NCBI GenBank assembly: GCA_910576935.1
Contig: CAJTKG010000005.1
Span: forward strand, 1-42,428
From: an uncultured Muribaculaceae bacterium
GTDB lineage: Bacteria > Bacteroidota > Bacteroidia > Bacteroidales > Muribaculaceae
Length of the DNA: 42,428 nucleotides
Reading direction: 5' to 3'
Part shown: in pieces, positions 8,541-16,372 of the stretch
Position numbering within the stretch: the stretch's first letter is position 1
Layout of the letters: every line of letters starts with the position of its first letter
The notes under the pieces: model-generated
The model's input: only the letters and a program-made list of their open reading frames with translations
What the model was told of the DNA's origin: nothing
The model's database searches: none
Program-made: the position numbers and the translations under genes

Positions 8541-8620
8541 GTTGGCTTTTGGTTAAAGGTTAATAGAATTCTGTATACTCACTAAAACAATTTCGGGCGA
8601 TAAATGTTCTCGACTTTTTG

Positions 8621-8628
8621 TAAATTTG
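8621..8628 (+). promoter_or_regulatory. promoter -7 box for apbE
   Basis: TAAATTTG matches the Bacteroidetes -7 consensus TAnnTTTG 18-25 nt upstream of the ATG at 8646. An in-frame ATG at 8604 lies upstream of this box, so the box helps decide the start. No good -33 TTG is seen. Confidence 0.55.
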
Positions 8629-8645
8629 AAAAAAAATTCACGCCC

Positions 8646-9641
8646 ATGAGACGAAAAATTTTAATATTGCCGCTAATTTATACTTTTATTTTGATTTTTG
8701 CAAGCTGTGAGCAAAAATATACAACAATAAGCGGCATTATATGGAATACGAGCTATCATATTGTATATCACAGCAACCAAAATCTCGAGGATTCGATACA
8801 ACGGGCATTAAACCGGGTGAATGCCGAACTGTCGATGTTCGAGTCCGAGTCGACGGTCTCTCTTGTCAATTCCGGCGCGAGCGACAGCGTGGGCGCCGAT
8901 TTCATCTATGTCTTCAATGAATCGCGGCGCATATCCGAAGCGAGCGGAGGCAGTTTTGATCCAACGGTCGGGCCGCTGACCGAGCTTTGGGGCTTCGGAC
9001 GCCACAAGACCGACGTCGTTACGACGCCCGACAGCGCCGCCATAGCCGAGGCTCTTGATGCTGTCGGCATCAACGATTGTCGCATCGCCGACAGACGTGT
9101 GATAAAAAAATCACCGGCGACGACTTTTGACTTCTCGGCCATCGCCAAAGGCTATGGCGTCGATCTTGTGGCCGAAATGCTCGACCGCAACGGCGTCAAT
9201 GATTACATGGTCGAAATCGGAGGCGAGGTGCGCGTAGCCGGGCATCCGGCTAAATCGCCGACGTGGCGGATACAGATCGATGCTCCAGTAGAGTCGGCAG
9301 ACAGCGTAATACACCGGCGACTTGACATCATCAGTCTCAGCGGGGGAGCTGTCGCCACCTCGGGCAATTATCGCAACTACCGCGACACACCGACGGGACG
9401 CATCGGCCACACCGTCGACCCCCTGACCGGACGTCCGGCACGCCGCCCTACCCTCAGCGCCACTGTGACATCACCGCGCTGCCTGACAGCCGACGCCCTT
9501 GCAACGGCGTGCATGGCGATGGAGCCTGCGGCCGCCATGGATATGATAGAACGCCTTGACAGCTGTGAGGCTCTGCTCGTCGTGGCCTCAGGCGACTCTA
9601 TAATGGTTGTCGCCACACCGGACTTTGGGAAAAACGAGTGA
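8646..9641 (+). CDS. apbE: FAD:protein FMN transferase (ApbE) lipoprotein
   Basis: 331 residues from the ATG at 8646, preferred over an in-frame ATG at 8604 because a promoter box lies between them and the lipoprotein signal begins here. The N-terminus MRRKILILPLIYTFILIFASC gives a lipid-anchored periplasmic enzyme. ApbE transfers FMN from FAD to threonine of target proteins such as Nqr/Rnf subunits. Motifs: ASGGSFDPTVGPLTELWGF, TFDFSAIAKGYGVDLVAE, YMVEIGGEVRVAG, SGGAVATSGNYRNY, GHTVDPLTG (metal/FAD region) and LTADALATACMAM. No flavinylated target is encoded nearby, so it probably serves a distant Nqr or Rnf complex. Confidence 0.92.
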   Translation: MRRKILILPLIYTFILIFASCEQKYTTISGIIWNTSYHIVYHSNQNLEDSIQRALNRVNAELSMFESESTVSLVNSGASDSVGADFIYVFNESRRISEASGGSFDPTVGPLTELWGFGRHKTDVVTTPDSAAIAEALDAVGINDCRIADRRVIKKSPATTFDFSAIAKGYGVDLVAEMLDRNGVNDYMVEIGGEVRVAGHPAKSPTWRIQIDAPVESADSVIHRRLDIISLSGGAVATSGNYRNYRDTPTGRIGHTVDPLTGRPARRPTLSATVTSPRCLTADALATACMAMEPAAAMDMIERLDSCEALLVVASGDSIMVVATPDFGKNE

Positions 9642-9673
9642 CCCCGGACGCTGTGAATAACGCCCGAGGTCAC
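9638..9673. terminator. weak hairpin between converging apbE and tolC-like genes
   Basis: GTGACC-C-CGG (9638-9647) pairs with CCG-A-GGTCAC (9664-9673), with one internal mismatch. It overlaps the apbE stop. No strong T-run is seen on either strand, so its role as a bidirectional terminator is tentative. Confidence 0.35.
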
Positions 9674-9702
9674 CGGAATTATAGTTTACGGCCGCGCGGT
9701 TG

Positions 9703-11004
9703 TCAATGGCTGTTATAGAAGTCGAGGATGCGTGTGCGGAGCATGTATTCGTATTTGGCCCGGACGCGATCGCTGACAGCGCGGAGGTAATTGTTTTTGG
9801 CTGTCTCGTAGTCGGTCGGCGTAGCACGTCCGAGGTTATACTTCTCACGAGTGGCGGCAAAAGTCTTTTCTGTAGCGTCTTCGGCCACAGTACTCGATTC
9901 GAGACGCTTGGCTGCGCCGAGGGCAGAGTAATAGGCTTGTTGGACAGACTTATACAAGTTATCGCAGGCCATTTCATACTGCAATTCGGCGGAGAGACGG
10001 CTGATGCGGGCGCGGCGGACATTGTTTCGGGTCGAGAATGCGTCGAAGAGAGGTATCGACAGGTTGAATCCGAAGTAGGTGCTGAAATTATTTTTCATCT
10101 GATTGCCGAATCCGGCGTTATCGAAGCCGCTGACGGTATAGTATGAGCTTCCGACACCTGCCGTAAAAGACAGTTTGGGTATATAGCCCGATTTGGCGAC
10201 CTTGATATTACGGTCGGCAGCGTCGATACGCAGGCGTCCGGCCTTGACCGAACTGTTGTTGATTTTGGCGTTTGCAAAGACTTCGTCGGCCGAACGCATC
10301 AATATATTGTCATCGTCGAGCGAGGCGACCTCGAAGTTTTCGACGTCGTCAAGGCGCAGCAGTTGCGCGAGGTCGACGAGAGCCAGGGTGTAGTCGTTTT
10401 TGGCTGTTGTGGCCGACAGTTCGTCCTGAGCGAGCTGCGAGCGAGCGTTTAGCATATCTATCTCAGGCACTTTGCCGGCCTCGAGCAGGGCCTGCTGACG
10501 ACGAAGCTCATATTCAGAGAGTTCGATCTGCTCAAGCGCCACCTTGTAGACTTCGTTGCAATATAGCACCTGAAGATATTGAGCAATGACATTGAGAGTT
10601 ACGTCTTCTTTAGCAGCCTCGAATTCCTCAACGACAGCAAGTAGCGACGCTTTGGCGTAGTCGAGCCGACGGACGTTACCGAGGCCCTGGAATAAAGGCA
10701 GATTGAGGTTGGCACCCCATTGGAAATTGCTCGTGTTGCGATCGGCATAAGTATTTTCAGAGGTCAGGCCTCGACCGAGGTTGAACGATTGCGAAGCCGA
10801 TAGACCGACTTCGGGCAGAAAAGCGTCTTTTGCAGAGATGACATCGAGTTCGGCGTTTCTGACGTCGAGTGCGCGGCTTCGCACGGTCAGGTTGTTGGTC
10901 AGCGCATAGTCGATACACTTTTCGAGAGACCACGTCTCGGCATTGCAGGCGACACCACATACGATGGTTATTGCCGCGAGAAAAGTTTTACGCATCTGTT
11001 TCAT
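9703..11004 (-). CDS. TolC-family outer membrane efflux protein
   Basis: 433 residues with signal peptide MKQMRKTFLAAITIVCGVACNA. Two repeats of the outer-membrane efflux protein domain are visible: WSLEKCIDYALTNNLTVRSRALDVRNAELDVISAKDAFLPEVGLSAS-type helix and strand at 25-70, and again around RLRIDAADRNIKVAKSGYIPKLSFTAG, with the C-terminal repeat ending in NYLRAVSDRVRAKYEYMLRTRILDFY. It forms the trimeric outer-membrane channel of the pump encoded upstream. Last gene of the five-gene operon, 20 bp after the adaptor. The cargo cannot be read from the sequence. Confidence 0.93.
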   Translation of the reverse strand: MKQMRKTFLAAITIVCGVACNAETWSLEKCIDYALTNNLTVRSRALDVRNAELDVISAKDAFLPEVGLSASQSFNLGRGLTSENTYADRNTSNFQWGANLNLPLFQGLGNVRRLDYAKASLLAVVEEFEAAKEDVTLNVIAQYLQVLYCNEVYKVALEQIELSEYELRRQQALLEAGKVPEIDMLNARSQLAQDELSATTAKNDYTLALVDLAQLLRLDDVENFEVASLDDDNILMRSADEVFANAKINNSSVKAGRLRIDAADRNIKVAKSGYIPKLSFTAGVGSSYYTVSGFDNAGFGNQMKNNFSTYFGFNLSIPLFDAFSTRNNVRRARISRLSAELQYEMACDNLYKSVQQAYYSALGAAKRLESSTVAEDATEKTFAATREKYNLGRATPTDYETAKNNYLRAVSDRVRAKYEYMLRTRILDFYNSH

Positions 11005-11024
11005 ATCTTATTATGTCGGGACGG

Positions 11025-12119
11025 TTATTTTTTCTCGGCGCCACGGAGCATGACAGTCGTGTCGACACCGTTTTTAATCTCAATGTCAAGGCCGTTGCCT
11101 ATGCCTGTCTCAATCTTTCGGCGGTCAAATTTCTGTCCGTCGACAGAATCTGTCAGCACGTAGACGTAGCTGTCGCCACCGTCAAACTCGATTACACTTT
11201 CGGGCACGGCGATGACGTCTTTGGCACGGTTGAGAATGACAGAACCGTTGGCGCTGTAACCCGAGCGCATTGTGATGCTGTCGGGAAGTACGAGCGCGGC
11301 TTTAAGCTCGAAAGTGCTGGCACCGTTTTCTTCACCTGCTTTGGGCGATATATATTCGATGGTGGCCTCGCTGCTGACACCGTCGACAGCGCCGACAGTG
11401 ACCGTCAGCGGCATGCCTATGGCGAGCATGCCTACCTCGGTCTCGTCGACTTTGCCGACAAAGAGGAGGTCGCGCATGTCGGCGATAGTGGCTATAGTGG
11501 TGCCGTCGTTGAGTGTGTTTGCCTGTATGACAGACGAGCCTTCTTTGACGGGGATAGCGAGAACTATGCCATCGATTGTCGCACGCACGAGGGTGTTGCT
11601 CTGCTGGGCGTTTGTCACCGACACGCCGTCTCTGACAATCGAGAGGGCGTCGAGAGCCGAATTAAGCTCGATGCGGGCATTCTCGACGGCATTGTCGCCT
11701 TCTTCATATTCCTCACGGCTTATGAATTTCTTTTCATAAAGCTCTGATGTACGTTTATATTTGCTCTCCTGAAGCTCGAGGTTGCGGCGGGCGATCTCGA
11801 CACGATTTTCGGCTGCCGAGAGCTGACTTTCTTCGGGAATGACCTTTATGCGAGCGATGACGTCGCCGACTTTGACGCGGTCGCCCGGTTCGACGTTGAT
11901 TTCGGCGATGATGCCCGAAATCTGGGGCTTGATGTCGATTTCGTCGCGCGGCTCGATTTTGCCGGTGAGGAGGGTTGTGCGTTCTATTGTGCCGATATGC
12001 GGCCTGACAGTCTCATAAACAGTCGGCTTGTCTTGTGAATTTTTGTAGAGGTAGACAAATGTGCCGACAAAAATCAGCGCTACGATGGTCCAGAGCGCTA
12101 TGCGAAAAAACTTTTTCAT
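11025..12119 (-). CDS. HlyD/MacA-family periplasmic adaptor subunit
   Basis: 364 residues. One N-terminal membrane anchor (MKKFFRIALWTIVALIFVGTFVYLY), then a split biotinyl-lipoyl domain (TTLLTGKIEPRDEIDIKPQISGIIAEINVEPGDRVKVGDVIA and LVRATIDGIVLAIPVKEGSSV), a coiled-coil hairpin around 95-170 (AENRVEIARRNLELQESKYKRT) and beta-barrel/MP domains. It bridges the inner-membrane MacB-type permeases and the TolC-like channel. Lies 17 bp after the second permease gene and 20 bp before the channel gene, so polycistronic expression is expected. Confidence 0.93.
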   Translation of the reverse strand: MKKFFRIALWTIVALIFVGTFVYLYKNSQDKPTVYETVRPHIGTIERTTLLTGKIEPRDEIDIKPQISGIIAEINVEPGDRVKVGDVIARIKVIPEESQLSAAENRVEIARRNLELQESKYKRTSELYEKKFISREEYEEGDNAVENARIELNSALDALSIVRDGVSVTNAQQSNTLVRATIDGIVLAIPVKEGSSVIQANTLNDGTTIATIADMRDLLFVGKVDETEVGMLAIGMPLTVTVGAVDGVSSEATIEYISPKAGEENGASTFELKAALVLPDSITMRSGYSANGSVILNRAKDVIAVPESVIEFDGGDSYVYVLTDSVDGQKFDRRKIETGIGNGLDIEIKNGVDTTVMLRGAEKK

Positions 12120-12136
12120 TTTATATAGATTGTTTA

Positions 12137-13381
12137 TTATTTATCATTAATAGCTTCGATTGGTTTGATGCGCATGGCTTTTACGGCCGGTATTATGCCG
12201 GCGGCGGTACCCAGGACGGCAAAGACCGCCGTTATGGCTACCGCCATGCTGAAAGAGATCTGGAATCCGGCCGGACTGCCCTGCATGGTCATCATATAAT
12301 TGACGCATCCAAGGATGCCGGCGGCAAAGCAGATGCCGGCGATGCCGGCGATAAGAGTCAGCACAACACCCTCCGACAATATCTGCACGATGATGTCGCG
12401 CGGTTTGGCGCCGAGAGCACGTCGTATGCCTATCTCGGTCGTTCGCTCCTTGACGATGACCCACATGATGTTGCCAACACCTATGATGCCGGCAAGCAGA
12501 GTGCCGAAGCCTACGAAACCGGCGAGAAGGCTGATGCCGAGAAAGAGATTGTTGATCATCTTGAACATCTCGGATATGTTCATGTACTCAATGGCTTTTG
12601 TGTCATCGGGATGAATGGGATGATGCTGCCGTATGGCGTGCTTTATCGGCTCTTCGAGGTCTTTGAAGTCATAGCCGTCTTCGGCAATGAGCATCATCAG
12701 GCCAATGATGTTGCCGTAGTTGAAAGCCTTGCGCATCGTCGACAACGGTATTACGACCGACTCGCTGAGATTGCCGTTTATGTTTATCTCGGATCGCGCC
12801 TCACAGACTCCGACTACCTTATAATATATGCCGCCGACGGAGATGTTCTTACCCAAGGGAGATTCCGCGCCGAAAAGCGTTGATGCGACGCGTTTGCCGA
12901 GGACACAGACCTTGCGGGCGGAATTTTCATCAGAGTCGTTGATGAAGCGGCCTTCGACGATTATCGGATGTAAAAAATCGACGTAAAGAGGAGTGACGCC
13001 CATCATGACACTCGACGAGCGCTGACGGCCGTAGGTGGTCGTCATGCCCCAGTGTGACATCGTGCCGGTAGCAGCCTTGACACCTTTGACCTTAGCGACA
13101 CGCTCGAGGTCTTCGGTGTCGAGATTCCAGTACAAACCTTTTTTGAAACCTTTATATGGCATCGAAGTCTGATTGCCCCAGACGAAGGCTGTGTTTGTGG
13201 CAAAGCCGTCGAACTGTTTTGTCATCAACGCCTTGAGCCCTCCGGCGCCGCCAAGAAGCATGGCGAGCATGGCCGTACCCCAAAAGATGCCGAAGGCGGT
13301 CAGGAATGTTCTTGTCTTGTTTCGGGAAAGAGTGGCGAATATCTCCTTCCAGTTTTCTATGTCAAATATAGGATTGATCAT
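12137..13381 (-). CDS. MacB-like ABC transporter permease (second in operon)
   Basis: 414 residues. MacB/FtsX topology: one N-terminal helix (TFLTAFGIFWGTAMLAMLLGGAGGL), a large periplasmic MacB_PCD domain (about 55-280), then three C-terminal helices starting near ISLLAGFVGFGTLLAGIIGVGNIMWVIVKERTTEIGIRRALGAKP, the ATPase-coupling region. It ends in IKPIEAINDK, typical of the family. It shares the fold but only moderate identity with the preceding permease, so the two may form a heterodimer driven by one ATPase. There is a 24-bp gap after the first permease. Confidence 0.93.
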   Translation of the reverse strand: MINPIFDIENWKEIFATLSRNKTRTFLTAFGIFWGTAMLAMLLGGAGGLKALMTKQFDGFATNTAFVWGNQTSMPYKGFKKGLYWNLDTEDLERVAKVKGVKAATGTMSHWGMTTTYGRQRSSSVMMGVTPLYVDFLHPIIVEGRFINDSDENSARKVCVLGKRVASTLFGAESPLGKNISVGGIYYKVVGVCEARSEININGNLSESVVIPLSTMRKAFNYGNIIGLMMLIAEDGYDFKDLEEPIKHAIRQHHPIHPDDTKAIEYMNISEMFKMINNLFLGISLLAGFVGFGTLLAGIIGVGNIMWVIVKERTTEIGIRRALGAKPRDIIVQILSEGVVLTLIAGIAGICFAAGILGCVNYMMTMQGSPAGFQISFSMAVAITAVFAVLGTAAGIIPAVKAMRIKPIEAINDK

Positions 13382-13405
13382 GACTGTTGGATTCAGAAGG
13401 GTTTG

Positions 13406-14626
13406 TTATTCGTCACGTAAAGCTTCGACCGGTTTGATCTTCAAGGCTCTCAGGGCCGGGAACAGTCCGGCAAGAGCGCCCGAGATTACCAACACAACGG
13501 TGACATAGAGGGCGAGGCGGATGTCGACCGTCGGGTCTTTTATGAAATCACTGCCGCTGAAGGCCATGGCTATACCCTCGTTTGCGAAAATGCCGAGAAA
13601 GATGCCGATATAACCGAAGAGGGCCGTGATGAAAACACTCTCAAGGATGATCTGCGTCAGGATGTTGCGTGGTTTGGCACCGATGGCGCGACGTATGCCG
13701 ATCTCGTGGGTGCGCTCCCGCACTGAGACAAACATGATGTTGCTCACGCCGATAATGCCCGACAGCATTGTGAACAGACCGATTATCCATATCGCCATGT
13801 TGAGGATTCTGAATGCGCCGCCCATGGTCAGATGGTTGACGAACTGATTCCAGATCCATATGGCGCTCTCGTCGTCGGGGTTGAAGCGATGGATGCGCGC
13901 CATGGTCGCTCGCACGTCTTTCTCAAACTCGCGGCCTTCTTCTTCTGTAGTAAGGTTTGAGACGTTAAGCCTTATCTGATTGATATAGCCTTCGGCGCCC
14001 TTGATTGCGTTGACGGTCGAAAACGGAGCATAGTTTGTGGTGTAGCCTTCGTTGGAGTAGACTCCGACGACGATAAAAGCGAGCTGCATCGACTTGACGG
14101 GACGGCCTATGGCTTTCTCGGCGTCGCCGAAAAGTATCCGGGCGTTTGACTCGGAGATGACAAGGACGCGGCGAGCCTCGTCGATGTCACGCCGGTTGAT
14201 GAAGCGGCCGTGTGCGATTTTAATGGCGGCAGTCTTCCCCATCTCGGGAAAGACGCCGAAGAGACCTCCGGTTATATAGTCGGAGGGGGTCGAAATCACG
14301 GCAGTGTCTATAGATATCGTCGCCGTTGCGCCTTTCATGCGGTTGCCCAACTCAGACTCGAGCGCATTGATGTCAGAAGCCTTGAGCCTGATACGACGAT
14401 TCTCTTTGTAGCCCTGATATGGCATCGAGGTGTTGCCGCCCCAGATATTGACATTGTCGGATGTGCCTTCGGCGGCGTCGCTCTCGAAAGATGTGAGCAC
14501 GCCTTTCGACATGCCGACGAGGACGACGAGCATCAGTATACCCCAGGCCACGGCGAAGCCTGTCAGCCCGGTGCGCAGTTTGTTGTTGCGCAGGGTCTGC
14601 AATATTTCTCTGATAAGGTCTGTCAT
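13406..14626 (-). CDS. MacB-like ABC transporter permease (first in operon)
   Basis: 406 residues with the same layout as its neighbour: N-terminal helix GFAVAWGILMLVVLVGMSKGVL, periplasmic domain, then three helices beginning around MAIWIIGLFTMLSGIIGVSNIMFVSVRERTHEIGIRRAIGAKPRNI and the terminal IKPVEALRDE. Its ATG overlaps the ATPase stop by 4 nt (ATGA), implying translational coupling. MacB-like pumps export peptides, lipids or macrolide-like compounds through a TolC channel. Confidence 0.93.
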   Translation of the reverse strand: MTDLIREILQTLRNNKLRTGLTGFAVAWGILMLVVLVGMSKGVLTSFESDAAEGTSDNVNIWGGNTSMPYQGYKENRRIRLKASDINALESELGNRMKGATATISIDTAVISTPSDYITGGLFGVFPEMGKTAAIKIAHGRFINRRDIDEARRVLVISESNARILFGDAEKAIGRPVKSMQLAFIVVGVYSNEGYTTNYAPFSTVNAIKGAEGYINQIRLNVSNLTTEEEGREFEKDVRATMARIHRFNPDDESAIWIWNQFVNHLTMGGAFRILNMAIWIIGLFTMLSGIIGVSNIMFVSVRERTHEIGIRRAIGAKPRNILTQIILESVFITALFGYIGIFLGIFANEGIAMAFSGSDFIKDPTVDIRLALYVTVVLVISGALAGLFPALRALKIKPVEALRDE

Positions 14627-15294
14627 GGCCTGTCGGTGATTTGACCGTCGACGAGACGGATTATTCGGTTTGTCTGCTCGCCTACTCCCGGGTCGTGGGT
14701 GACGATAACGATTGTCATTCCTTCGTCGTTGAGCTGACGGAATATCTGCATGACGTCGTGGGAAGTCTTGCTGTCGAGAGCGCCTGTCGGCTCGTCGGCG
14801 AGTATTATAGAAGGATTTGTGATGAGCGAGCGGGCGATAGCCACGCGCTGTTTCTGACCGCCGGAGAGCTCGCCGGGAAGATGATGGGCGCGGTCGGCGA
14901 GGCCGAGACGTTCGAGTTGCTCCATAGCCAGACGATTGCGTTTCTTGCGCGACACACCTTGATAGAATAACGGGAGGGCTACATTCTCTATTGCATTCTT
15001 GTAGCTGATAAGGTTGAACGATTGGAAAACGAATCCGATCATGCGGTTTCGCAACTCGGCCGCACGGTTTTCACTGAGGTTTTTGATCAAAACACCGTCG
15101 AGATGATACTCGCCGGTATCATAGGTGTCGAGAATGCCAAGGATGTTGAGCAGGGTCGATTTGCCCGAGCCCGAAGACCCCATGATCGATACAAGCTCGC
15201 CGCGCTCGATCTCAAGGTTAATATCCTTGAGCACATGCAAAGGCACAGCACCCTGATAGGTTTTGTTAATGTCCTTTAAATCAATAATCGGCAT
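14623..15294 (-). CDS. MacB/LolD-type ABC transporter ATP-binding protein
   Basis: 223 residues, cytosolic. Walker A GSSGSGKS (39-46), Q-loop FVFQSFNL (89-96), signature LSGGQKQR (143-150), Walker B IILADEP with the catalytic Glu168, and the H-loop VTHD. It powers the two downstream permeases. It is the first gene of the efflux operon and is fused to neither permease, unlike E. coli MacB where ATPase and permease are one chain. Upstream are a consensus promoter (15362-15391) and a dyad at the start site. Confidence 0.95.
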   Translation of the reverse strand: MPIIDLKDINKTYQGAVPLHVLKDINLEIERGELVSIMGSSGSGKSTLLNILGILDTYDTGEYHLDGVLIKNLSENRAAELRNRMIGFVFQSFNLISYKNAIENVALPLFYQGVSRKKRNRLAMEQLERLGLADRAHHLPGELSGGQKQRVAIARSLITNPSIILADEPTGALDSKTSHDVMQIFRQLNDEGMTIVIVTHDPGVGEQTNRIIRLVDGQITDRP

Positions 15295-15340
15295 AGTTGT
15301 GATGAATGTTAGATGTTTTTTTAAATAGATTGTAGTAAAT

Positions 15341-15359
15341 GCGGTATATTGTATGCCGC
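15341..15359. promoter_or_regulatory. dyad at the efflux-operon start site (candidate operator)
   Basis: GCGGTATATTGTATGCCGC is an imperfect palindrome (arms GCGGTATA/TATGCCGC, 7 of 8 paired). It lies just downstream of the -7 box at 15362-15369, so it should cover the transcription start. The position suits a repressor operator or a leader hairpin. No regulator gene is adjacent except the two-component pair. Confidence 0.45.
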
Positions 15360-15361
15360 CG

Positions 15362-15391
15362 CAAAATTATAAATATTTCTTAAAAATGCAA
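15362..15391 (-). promoter_or_regulatory. promoter of the efflux operon
   Basis: On the minus strand TTG (15391-15389), 19 nt, then TAATTTTG (15369-15362): a full match to the Bacteroidetes sigma-ABfr type consensus TTG-N19-21-TAnnTTTG. The start would be near 15355, giving a leader of about 60 nt to the ATPase ATG. A second TAnnTTTG (TATCTTTG, 15396-15389) overlaps the -33 element. Confidence 0.7.
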
Positions 15392-15425
15392 AGATAAAAA
15401 TTATCGTAACATACAAAAAACGAAC

Positions 15426-15455
15426 AAAAAAAATCGGGCGTCTCACGAAGCCCGA
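15426..15455 (-). terminator. intrinsic terminator of the short upstream RNA
   Basis: On the minus strand TCGGGC (15455-15450) and GCCCGA (15439-15434) pair around a 10-nt loop, and eight T residues follow at once (15433-15426). It reads away from the response regulator, about 130 nt upstream of the ATPase gene. Confidence 0.75.
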
Positions 15456-15484
15456 AAATTCTTTAACCTTAAATCTAATACCAT
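15443..15484 (-). CDS. possible leader peptide, 13 aa
   Basis: ATG at 15484 through TGA at 15445-15443 encodes MVLDLRLKNFRAS. The stop codon falls in the loop of the terminator hairpin, so a translating ribosome would cover the 5' stem arm. That placement fits a translation-coupled attenuator, but the frame is short enough to be chance. Confidence 0.25.
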   Translation of the reverse strand: MVLDLRLKNFRAS

Positions 15485-15497
15485 GAAAAACACAGTG

Positions 15498-15505
15498 CAA
15501 ATATA
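15498..15505 (-). promoter_or_regulatory. promoter -7 box of the short RNA
   Basis: TATATTTG on the minus strand matches TAnnTTTG exactly. A TTATC about 18 nt upstream is a weak -33 candidate. Confidence 0.5.
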
Positions 15506-15560
15506 GTAATTATGATATGATAACATCGGGGCGGCCAAAAAGTTTTTACAAAACTGTGAA

Positions 15561-15607
15561 TTAACATTTGCTAACACTGCCCTTGTCTTATATTTTTATT
15601 AATTTCG
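15561..15607 (+). promoter_or_regulatory. response-regulator promoter with direct repeat
   Basis: TTAACA (15561-15566) and CTAACA (15571-15576) are direct repeats spaced 10 bp, one helical turn, as OmpR/PhoB-family sites are. They lie about 24-39 bp upstream of a near-consensus -7 box TAATTTCG (15600-15607), where an activator would replace the -33 element. A similar arrangement follows the kinase gene at 17880-17924, so autoregulation is plausible. Confidence 0.4.
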
Positions 15608-15658
15608 CAAATCATAAAATAATAAATCATAAAAGTCCAAGGCATTATCACAGATACA

Positions 15659-16372
15659 ATGAGAGTTAAAATATTAGTTATCGACGACGAAGAATCAATA
15701 TGCGAAATCCTCAAATTCAATCTTGAAAAAGAAGGTTACGAAGTTGACTGCGCCTATAGCGCCGAAGAGGCTCTCGATATGAACCTTGGTGAATACTCGC
15801 TTTTCCTCGTCGACATCATGATGGACACACTCAGCGGTTTTGATTTTGCAAAACGCGTGCGCAACGTGACCGAGACCGAGCATACACCTATAATATTCTG
15901 TTCGGCTCTGACCGACGAAGACGAAAAAGTAATGGGTCTCAACATAGGTGCAGACGATTATGTCACCAAACCGTTTGTCATCGGCGAGATACTCGCCCGT
16001 GTGCGAGCAGTGCTTCGCCGTTCGGCGATCACACGCACAATCACCGAAAACGATGCAGCTGACAGCATCTACAAACCCGACATCAACTACAAAACCCTTA
16101 AAATAGACCAGAACGAGAAATTGTGTTATCTTGACGGTCTGGAAGTGCAGCTCACACGCACAGAGTTTGATATCCTAATGTTTTTCCTCACGCACCGCAA
16201 CCGCATCTACTCGCGCGAAGAGATAATCGAACAGGTATGGGGAGCCGATGTTGTGGTAACCAACCGCACCATTGACACCAACATAACCCGATTACGCAAG
16301 AAGCTCGGCGAATACGGCAACAATATCGTGACACGTCAGGGGTTCGGTTATGGTTTTAAAGAAACACATTAG
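15659..16372 (+). CDS. OmpR/PhoB-family response regulator
   Basis: 237 residues. Receiver domain 1-120: acidic pocket VIDDEES (8-13), phosphoacceptor Asp52 in FLVDIMMD, and conserved Lys104 in DDYVTKPF. The C-terminal winged helix (about 135-235) carries QLTRTEFDILMFFLTHRNRIYSREE and TNITRLRKKLGEYGNNIVTRQGFGYGFK. It should bind tandem DNA half-sites as a dimer when phosphorylated by the kinase encoded next, whose start overlaps this gene by 23 bp. The stimulus is unknown. The receiver resembles PhoB-like regulators, but no phosphate genes are near. Confidence 0.93.
   Translation: MRVKILVIDDEESICEILKFNLEKEGYEVDCAYSAEEALDMNLGEYSLFLVDIMMDTLSGFDFAKRVRNVTETEHTPIIFCSALTDEDEKVMGLNIGADDYVTKPFVIGEILARVRAVLRRSAITRTITENDAADSIYKPDINYKTLKIDQNEKLCYLDGLEVQLTRTEFDILMFFLTHRNRIYSREEIIEQVWGADVVVTNRTIDTNITRLRKKLGEYGNNIVTRQGFGYGFKETH

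Larger units (their letters stand above)
15426..15492 (-). ncRNA. candidate small RNA or attenuated leader upstream of the efflux operon
   Basis: A consensus -7 box (TATATTTG, 15505-15498) would start a transcript near 15492 that ends about 67 nt later at the terminator with the 8-U tract. The operon has its own promoter further downstream, so this is either a free-standing small RNA or a read-through leader. The segment around CATGGTATTAGATTTAAGG resembles sequence that I believe recurs in Bacteroidales intergenic regions; this is from memory and unverified. It contains a 13-codon reading frame that ends in the terminator loop. Confidence 0.5.

Noticed and set aside
8604..8645. Upstream ATG for apbE at 8604
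   Set aside because: The -7 promoter box at 8621-8628 lies downstream of it, and the lipoprotein signal begins at the ATG at 8646.
15478..15505. Plus-strand mini-frame MKNTVQI starting at 15483
   Set aside because: Only seven codons, and it is the complement of the better-supported minus-strand RNA; the promoter and terminator both point to the minus strand.
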